From Ruminiclostridium sp. (GTDB lineage Bacteria > Bacillota > Clostridia > Oscillospirales > Oscillospiraceae), in the NCBI GenBank assembly GCA_021442645.1, contig JABUSR010000100.1, forward strand, positions 1 to 9,986: 9,986 nucleotides of DNA. The letters are read 5' to 3'. The translations under genes were made by a program, and so were the position numbers. How positions within the stretch are numbered: position 1 is the first letter of the stretch; every line of letters begins with the position of its first letter. The notes beneath the pieces are model-generated. The model worked only from the letters and a program-made list of their open reading frames with translations. It searched no databases and was not told the origin of the DNA. Below, piece after piece: positions 5,589 through 9,986 of this stretch.

Positions 5589-6527
5589 ATGGAGAGAACC
5601 TATAATTTTAAGAAGACCTTAGAGAAGAAGGAGCGTTTCGCCCCCGGCCACCGGCTCTGCGCCGGGTGCGGGGCAGGTATCGCCGTCCGCGGCGTCCTCC
5701 GCGCATTGAAGGAGGAGGACCGGGCAGTCATCGGCAACGCCACCGGCTGTCTGGAAGTCAGCTCCTTCCTGTATCCCTACACCTCTTATGAGGACAGCTA
5801 CATCCACACAGCCTTCGAGGGCGCAGGTGCCAGCATGTCCGGCGTGGAGGCCGCCTACAACGCACTCAAGCGCAAGGGCAAGATAACCGACACGGTGAAA
5901 TTCATCACCTTTGGCGGTGACGGCGGCACCTACGACATCGGCTTCCAGTCTCTGTCCGGCGCCATGGAGCGCGGCCACGACCTCACCTACGTCTGCTACG
6001 ACAACGAGGCCTATATGAACACCGGCATTCAGAGAGCCTCCTCTACACCCCGATTTGCCCAGGCCACCACGTCCCCGGTTGGCGCGGTAATCCCAGGAAA
6101 GAAGCAGAACAAGAAGAATCTGACCGATATCATCGCCGCCCACAACGTGCCCTATGTGGCCCAGACCACCTTTATCGGCAACTTCCGTGACCTGTACACC
6201 AAGTCCAGAAAGGCCATCTATACCCCCGGCGCGGCCTTCCTGAACATCATGGCACCCTGCCCCAGAGGCTGGGAGTACCCCACGGAAAAGCTGCCGGAGA
6301 TCTGCAAGCTGGCCGTGGAGACCTGTGTCTGGCCCCTTTACGAGGTGGAGAACGGGGTGTGGCGCCTCAGCTATGAGCCAAAGAGAAAACTCCCTGTGGA
6401 GGAGTACCTGCATGCGCAGGGCCGTTTCCGCCACATGTTTAAGCCCGGTAACGAGTGGATGATCGAGGCCGTCCAGCAGAGCGTGGACGAGAACTGGGAC
6501 AAGCTCCTGTCCAGGTGCCTGGGCTGA
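5589..6527 (+). CDS. 2-oxoacid:ferredoxin oxidoreductase, beta subunit (TPP-binding)
   Basis: This 312-residue subunit binds thiamine pyrophosphate and one [4Fe-4S] cluster. The TPP/Mg site is GGDGGTYDIGFQSL (from 109) followed by CYDNEAYMNTGIQRAS (from 136). Likely cluster ligands are C24 and C27 (LCAGCGAG), C54 (NATGCLEV) and C224 (APCPRGW), the same four positions as in pyruvate:ferredoxin oxidoreductases. The protein ends normally. It begins six bases after alpha, with AGAGGGGG at the alpha end as ribosome site. It is the last gene of the operon, closed by a strong terminator. The GIQRASSTPRFAQATTSP stretch is common to pyruvate and branched-chain enzymes, so the substrate must be judged from regulation or assay. 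Confidence 0.94.
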   Translation: MERTYNFKKTLEKKERFAPGHRLCAGCGAGIAVRGVLRALKEEDRAVIGNATGCLEVSSFLYPYTSYEDSYIHTAFEGAGASMSGVEAAYNALKRKGKITDTVKFITFGGDGGTYDIGFQSLSGAMERGHDLTYVCYDNEAYMNTGIQRASSTPRFAQATTSPVGAVIPGKKQNKKNLTDIIAAHNVPYVAQTTFIGNFRDLYTKSRKAIYTPGAAFLNIMAPCPRGWEYPTEKLPEICKLAVETCVWPLYEVENGVWRLSYEPKRKLPVEEYLHAQGRFRHMFKPGNEWMIEAVQQSVDENWDKLLSRCLG

Positions 6528-6541
6528 TACGCAAAATGATT

Positions 6542-6581
6542 AAAATGACCCATCGGGAAGGGCTTCCGATGGGTCATTTTT
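6542..6581. terminator. Bidirectional terminator after the oxidoreductase operon
   Basis: A 15-bp perfect stem pairs 6542-6556 with 6566-6580 around a 9-nt loop. AAAA and TTTTT flank it, so it has a U tail on both strands. It separates the convergent beta-subunit gene and the metallo-hydrolase gene, 14 nt and 18 nt away. Confidence 0.93.
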
Positions 6582-6598
6582 GTGTCTGTACAGTTGTC

Positions 6599-7414
6599 TC
6601 AGAATTCCAGAGTCAGGCCGCTCTCCATCTGCCGGACTTTGTCGCCCAGGACCTCCTTCAGAATGTCGAAGCCGTCCTGCCCGGTGCAGTGGCCGGTGAT
6701 GACCTGCTCCACGCCGGCCTGCTCCAGGCGGCGGGCGAACTCCCGGACCTGGCCGCCGGGGGTCTCGAACAGGTGGAAGCCGCCCACGATGGCGTACACC
6801 TTTTTGCCGGGGAAGGCGTCCATGGCTTCCTGGACGATGAGGTCAGCCCCACCGTGGCAGCAGCTGTTGAAGATGACCAGTCCCTTCTCCGTATCGAAGA
6901 TGAGGCTCTGCTCGTGGCGGAAGTCATCGTACATATACTGGTCGGCGATCTTCAAAAACATCTGGTACTGCTGGCCGCAACAGTCCAGGTCCGGGGTGCT
7001 GTGCCCCAGGAGATAGACTCCGGGGGCCAGTTTGGTCATGCCCTCGGCATAGCGGATGCGGGAGGAGAAATCCTTCAGGATACCCGGCTTAATCCCGATG
7101 TATTTCAGCATCTCGTCCTCGCAGCCGTAGCAGTTCTCGCCGCTGCCGGCTCGGAGGAAGAACGGGGCGTCCGGGTTTCGCCGGAAGAAGCAGGGCATGC
7201 CGTCGGCGTGGTCGTAGTGGGCGTGGGAGAGGATGCCAAAGTCCACATTGGAGAGGTCTACCCCCAGGGCGTCTGCGTTCCGGGCAAAGGCATCGCTGCC
7301 GCCGGTGTCAAGCAGGTAGGTCCTGCCCTCGTGCTCGATGCAGACGGATAACCCCCACTCGGCGGCGAGGTCGGGGTTGTTGGAGATATTGTCAATGAGG
7401 ATTCTGGCAATCAT
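6599..7414 (-). CDS. MBL-fold metallo-hydrolase, COG1237 (dihydropterin-related) type
   Basis: A 271-residue cytoplasmic metallo-beta-lactamase-fold protein. Metal ligands visible: SHAHYDHADG with H64, H66, D68 and H69; H187 in NSCCHGG; H242 in GHCTG; and GGFHL with H214, typical of the group named after methanogen dihydropterin ribofuranosyl-aminobenzene phosphate synthase (COG1237). That name is inherited from archaea; in bacteria the substrate is usually unknown, so a methanopterin role should not be assumed. The frame continues 35 codons upstream, through the promoter. ATG at 7412-7414 has GGGAGG eight bases before it and starts the usual MIARILIDNISNN sequence, so I chose it. It has its own promoter, divergent from the CCA enzyme, and stands alone. 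Eight cysteines, several in pairs or close spacing (C95/C98, C145/C146, C185/C186), are notable. Confidence 0.9.
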   Translation of the reverse strand: MIARILIDNISNNPDLAAEWGLSVCIEHEGRTYLLDTGGSDAFARNADALGVDLSNVDFGILSHAHYDHADGMPCFFRRNPDAPFFLRAGSGENCYGCEDEMLKYIGIKPGILKDFSSRIRYAEGMTKLAPGVYLLGHSTPDLDCCGQQYQMFLKIADQYMYDDFRHEQSLIFDTEKGLVIFNSCCHGGADLIVQEAMDAFPGKKVYAIVGGFHLFETPGGQVREFARRLEQAGVEQVITGHCTGQDGFDILKEVLGDKVRQMESGLTLEF

Positions 7415-7447
7415 GGTGAAACCTCCCTGGTTCAAATCTTTGAATCT

Positions 7448-7476
7448 ATTATAATGGAGTCTGGCCCCTTTCGCAA
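7448..7476 (-). promoter_or_regulatory. Promoter of the MBL-fold gene
   Basis: On the minus strand TTGCGA (7471-7476; four of six matches to TTGACA), a 17-nt spacer and a perfect TATAAT (7448-7453). Transcription would start near 7441, giving a leader of about 27 nt. Confidence 0.75.
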
Positions 7477-7482
7477 GGGGCC
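7463..7482. repeat. Inverted repeat over the MBL-gene -35 box
   Basis: GGCCCCTT (7463-7470) and AAGGGGCC (7475-7482) make a perfect 8-bp inverted repeat around TCGC. It covers the -35 hexamer of the MBL promoter. It could be a repressor site, or a hairpin with no role. Confidence 0.4.
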
Positions 7483-7526
7483 CCCACAGGCCGGGGGAAG
7501 GGATTTTCTTTTTCCCCATTTTGTAT

Positions 7527-7532
7527 TATAAT
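7527..7532 (+). promoter_or_regulatory. -10 box of the CCA enzyme gene
   Basis: TATAAT at 7527-7532 lies 35 nt before the ATG. The -35 candidate 17 nt upstream (7504-7509) is a T-rich weak match. Start point expected near 7539, leaving a leader of about 23 nt with the GGGGGGT ribosome site. Confidence 0.6.
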
Positions 7533-7561
7533 GACGGAAGAAAAACTGGGGGGTGAACTGC

Positions 7562-8929
7562 ATGAATCGATTTTTCCTGTCACCTGCCGCTTCCCGTGGG
7601 CTGGCCCTGCTGCGGGAGGCCGGGCACGAGGCCTGGGTGGTGGGCGGCTGCGTCCGGGATATGCTCTTGGGACAGATCCCGAAGGACTATGACATCACCA
7701 CATCTGCCCGCCCCGAGGAGACCAAGGCGGTGTTTACAGGATACCGCATCATCGAGACCGGGCTCCGCCACGGCACGGTCACGGTGATTCTGGACGGTGA
7801 GCCTCTGGAGATTACCACCTATAGGGTGGACGGAGACTACTCAGACGCCCGGCACCCGGACGGAGTTACCTTCACCCGTTCCCTCCGGGAGGACGCCGCC
7901 CGGCGGGACTTCACCATGAACGCCATGGCCTACGCCCCCGGAGAGGGGCTACAGGACTTTTTCGGCGGGCAGGCGGATATCCTGGACGCCCGGATCCGCG
8001 CAGTGGGAGACCCTGTTCGCCGCTTTCAGGAGGATGCCCTGCGGATCCTTCGGGGGCTCCGCTTTGCTTCCGTGCTGGGGTTCTCTCTGGAAGAAGCCAC
8101 TGAAGCGGCCGCCAGGCAGGAGGCCGGGCGCCTGGGTCAGATTTCTGCCGAGCGGGTGAGTGCCGAGCTGGGCAAATTGCTGACGGGCCGGGATGCCGGC
8201 CGGATACTGCGGGCCTATCCGGACATCCTGGGCCAGATTCTCCCGGAACTGTTGCCCATGGTGGGCTTCAATCAGCGCAATGTGCACCACTGTTACGACC
8301 TCCTCACACACACAGCGGAGGCGGTGAATCACGTGCCGCCGGAGCTCCACCTGCGGCTGGCCATGCTCCTCCACGACGTGGGAAAGCCCCTGTGCTTCTC
8401 AATAGGGGAGGACGGCCAGGGGCATTTTTACGGCCACGCCCGAGAGAGTGCCCGTCTGGCCGGGGAAATCCTCCGGCGCCTGCGGTTCCCCAACCAGCTC
8501 AGGGAGAAAGTTGAGACCCTGGTCCGCTATCATGACGCTGTGCTGGAAGAGGACCCCCGTATCCTGCGCCGCTGGCTGAACCGGCTGGGGGAGGAGACCT
8601 TCTTCGATCTGATTCTCATCCAGCGGGGAGACACGGCGACCCTGGCCCCGGCCTATCGGGGAAGGGCGGCGCATTTCGAACGGCTGGAAGCTCTGGCCCG
8701 GGAGATTCTGGCAGAGGAGCCCTGCCTGCAGGTTAAGGACCTGGCAGTAAACGGCCGGGACCTGATGGCCCTTGGCCTGGAGGGGAGGGAGATCGGCAAT
8801 GCCCTTCGGTTCCTGCTGGACCAGGTGCTGGAGGGGAAACTCCCCAATGAGCGGACCTGTCTGCTGGAAAATCTGCCGGAATCCTGCCGCGGGACCCCGC
8901 CGGACGACAGGGGAAAAAACGGGGCCTGA
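7562..8929 (+). CDS. cca: CCA tRNA nucleotidyltransferase with HD domain
   Basis: A 455-residue class II nucleotidyltransferase that adds or repairs the 3' CCA end of tRNAs using CTP and ATP without a template. Motifs in order: VVGGCVRDMLLG (26-37); the metal-binding KDYDITTSA with D42 and D44; RRDFTMNAMAY (114-124); EDALRILRGLRFA (157-169), the nucleobase-selecting region; and an HD domain with LLHDVGKP (H271, D272) and a GHARESA segment. This is the full length and domain order of Gram-positive CCA enzymes carrying an HD phosphohydrolase domain. Poly(A) polymerases of the same superfamily lack this HD arrangement. ATG at 7562 is preferred over the in-frame GTG at 7553, because GGGGGGT (7548-7554) is correctly spaced only for the ATG. 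It is an essential housekeeping gene in many bacteria. Its ending (last ~20 residues) is hydrophilic and unremarkable. Confidence 0.94.
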   Translation: MNRFFLSPAASRGLALLREAGHEAWVVGGCVRDMLLGQIPKDYDITTSARPEETKAVFTGYRIIETGLRHGTVTVILDGEPLEITTYRVDGDYSDARHPDGVTFTRSLREDAARRDFTMNAMAYAPGEGLQDFFGGQADILDARIRAVGDPVRRFQEDALRILRGLRFASVLGFSLEEATEAAARQEAGRLGQISAERVSAELGKLLTGRDAGRILRAYPDILGQILPELLPMVGFNQRNVHHCYDLLTHTAEAVNHVPPELHLRLAMLLHDVGKPLCFSIGEDGQGHFYGHARESARLAGEILRRLRFPNQLREKVETLVRYHDAVLEEDPRILRRWLNRLGEETFFDLILIQRGDTATLAPAYRGRAAHFERLEALAREILAEEPCLQVKDLAVNGRDLMALGLEGREIGNALRFLLDQVLEGKLPNERTCLLENLPESCRGTPPDDRGKNGA

Positions 8930-8955
8930 CCCTGCCTTTATGGGCTGATTTTACC

Positions 8956-8986
8956 AGAAATCGAAAATTTCTCTTTATTTTTTCTA
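8956..8986 (+). terminator. Possible weak terminator after the CCA gene
   Basis: AGAAAT (8956-8961) pairs with ATTTCT (8967-8972), followed by the T-rich run CTTTATTTTTTCT. The stem is AT-only apart from one pair, so it is weak, and the T-rich tract may instead belong to the next promoter. Confidence 0.3.
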
Positions 8987-8993
8987 TATAGTG

Positions 8994-9002
8994 TGATATA
9001 CT
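8994..9002 (+). promoter_or_regulatory. Extended -10 promoter for the amino acid permease
   Basis: TGATATACT: TATACT (8997-9002) preceded by an extended TGn motif. The -35 candidate (TTTATT, 8974-8979) is poor. Transcription should begin near 9009, giving a leader of nearly 300 nt. Confidence 0.65.
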
Positions 9003-9008
9003 AATGAA

Positions 9009-9302
9009 ACTCAGTAGGCCCATATTTCGTCAAAAGTGAATGGGCAGGAGTGAGGCTCAACTTCCGGACAGAGGGGGGATGCCGTGGCCCGGGACGGTAG
9101 AAAAATCAATAAAGTAAGTAGGAATAGGGAGTGCTTTCCGCATTGAAAGGAAGACTTTGCAGAAAACACATTCCTAACACTAAGACGTTCAGCTGACGGT
9201 GTAATGAGCCACCCGTTGGTTGAAAACCGTGTTTGGAACCCTTTCTCTTTTGGACAAAGGGGTCTGAACAGAGCTTATCTTACACGAAATGAGGTAAAAA
9301 TT
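9009..9302 (+). other. Long folded 5' leader of the permease gene, no ORF seen
   Basis: About 294 nt with no convincing coding frame but many pairings: GCCCAT (9018-9023) with ATGGGC (9040-9045); GGAAT (9121-9125) with ATTCC (9170-9174), enclosing CTTTC (9134-9138) with GAAAG (9145-9149); ACGGT (9196-9200) with ACCGT (9226-9230), in competition with GGTT/AACC (9218-9228); and CCCTTT (9239-9244) with AAAGGG (9256-9261), just before the ribosome site region. There is no T run, so any control would act on translation or RNA stability, not through a standard terminator. I could not match it to lysine, glycine, T-box, SAM or c-di-AMP riboswitches. Confidence 0.45.
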
Positions 9303-9986
9303 ATGAGTAATCAGGGAGAGAAAAAAGGCGTAGGCGCCCTTGACTTTTTCTGCATTGGTTTTGGCGCCATCGTCGGTGTTGGCTGGGCCGTTTCCATCAA
9401 CGGTTGGATGAACAACTCCGGCGGCCCCGTCCCCGCAGCAGTCGGCTATCTGCTGTGCCTGCTGATTATGGTCCCCTTCGGCCTGGTCTACGCTGAGCTG
9501 GTTCCCATGCTGCCCGTCGCTGGCGGCGGCTCCGCATTCGCTTATGCAGCATTTGGCGAGAAGATCTCCTTCCTCTCCGGCTGGGGCGCATTCGGTGCAT
9601 TCGTGGCCATCATCCCCTGGGAAGCTATCCAGGTTACCGACGTTCTGGGTTATCTGTTCCCCGTTCTGAAGTCCGGTGATCCTCTGTACAGCATCCAGGG
9701 CTCCGACATTTATCTGCTCACCATCATCATTGGTACCATCTTCACCATCCTGCTGTTCCTGCTGAACAAGAAGGGCCTGTCCTCTGCAGCAGTTCTGCAG
9801 AAGTTCCTGTGCATCTTCCTGGTTGCCGCTGCTATCATCGGCGCTATCGCCGGCCTGATCGGCGGTGCTGGCGAGAACGTGCAGCCCCTCTATCAGCCCG
9901 CAGAAGGTGCATCCCACAACAGCTTCATCGGCGGCGCATTCGGCATCCTCTGCACCGCAGCCTTCTTCCTCGCAGGCTTTGAGACC
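9303..9986 (+). CDS. APC-family amino acid permease (3' end outside window)
   Basis: The frame opens with ATG at 9303, nine bases after GAGGT (9289-9293), and stays open for 228 codons to the edge; the stop is not in the window. The product starts MSNQGEKKG and enters the first membrane helix at GALDFFCIGFGAIVGVGW. That glycine-rich break is the substrate-binding unwound segment of APC transporters, here with GW as in the clostridial GxxVGxGW group. Hydrophobic segments follow at about residues 40-61, 79-112, 138-157, 165-190 and 208 onward. GGGSAF and IPWEAIQ fit the family. It imports or exchanges amino acids or amines across the cytoplasmic membrane; the substrate cannot be read. Codon use is rich in GCA and GCT, unlike the GCC/GCG-rich upstream genes, suggesting high expression or separate ancestry. 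Confidence 0.92.
   Translation, partial: MSNQGEKKGVGALDFFCIGFGAIVGVGWAVSINGWMNNSGGPVPAAVGYLLCLLIMVPFGLVYAELVPMLPVAGGGSAFAYAAFGEKISFLSGWGAFGAFVAIIPWEAIQVTDVLGYLFPVLKSGDPLYSIQGSDIYLLTIIIGTIFTILLFLLNKKGLSSAAVLQKFLCIFLVAAAIIGAIAGLIGGAGENVQPLYQPAEGASHNSFIGGAFGILCTAAFFLAGFET

Noticed and set aside
7415..7519. 35-residue N-terminal extension of the MBL-fold protein
   Set aside because: It would be encoded across the predicted promoter and palindrome, and the ribosome site belongs to the ATG at 7412-7414.
9050..9110. Lysine or glycine riboswitch, suggested by GGACAGAGG-like bases before a permease
   Set aside because: Only this short string resembles those classes; the remaining conserved core elements are absent.
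9189..9917. Minus-strand open frame opposite the permease
   Set aside because: The plus strand encodes a membrane transporter with a good start and ribosome site; the opposite frame is a Q/D/G-rich shadow and runs into the leader.

Overview
The window looks like chromosomal DNA from an anaerobic, fairly GC-rich Firmicute. A Clostridia of the Oscillospiraceae type fits best. This rests on strong AGGAGG-like ribosome binding sites, sigma-A promoters, T-box control, a ferredoxin-linked 2-oxoacid oxidoreductase and a Gram-positive-type CCA enzyme. The taxonomic label is inference. I saw no mobile element, CRISPR array, tRNA or rRNA.

Layout. 1-306: the C-terminal ATPase end of a sensor histidine kinase, converging on a small four-cysteine TIGR04076-type protein (385-645, minus) across a shared 14-bp terminator hairpin. 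913-1845 (minus): cysK, a complete cysteine synthase behind a perfect TTGACA/TATAAT promoter, with an inverted repeat in its leader. 2209-3114 (plus): an unusual protein that reads as the C-terminal half of CbiE fused to CbiT, with a degraded SAM-binding motif, its own promoter and a structured 184-nt leader.

3172-6581 is the centre of the window: a promoter, a T-box riboswitch with its terminator, then four tightly packed genes (gamma, delta, alpha, beta) for a four-subunit 2-oxoacid:ferredoxin oxidoreductase, closed by a 15-bp terminator. The T-box specifier most likely reads ATC (isoleucine); TAT (tyrosine) is the alternative. Induction by uncharged tRNA would mean the enzyme is made when an amino acid is scarce. 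That suggests it works in the reductive, CO2-fixing direction to make a 2-oxoacid precursor (2-oxobutyrate from propionyl-CoA, or 3-methyl-2-oxovalerate from 2-methylbutyryl-CoA), not in amino acid breakdown.

6599-7414 (minus): a metallo-beta-lactamase-fold hydrolase of the COG1237 type. It is divergent from 7562-8929 (plus), a full-length CCA tRNA nucleotidyltransferase with an HD domain. 8930-9302 is a gene-free stretch of about 370 nt with an extended -10 promoter and a long folded leader. It precedes an APC-family amino acid permease (9303 to the window end) that runs off the edge.

The genes do not form one pathway. The recurring theme is amino acid and sulfur supply (cysK, the T-box oxidoreductase, the permease), with several transcripts carrying long structured leaders. 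The two most distinctive items are the T-box-controlled oxidoreductase operon and the shortened, motif-poor CbiE/CbiT-like protein.
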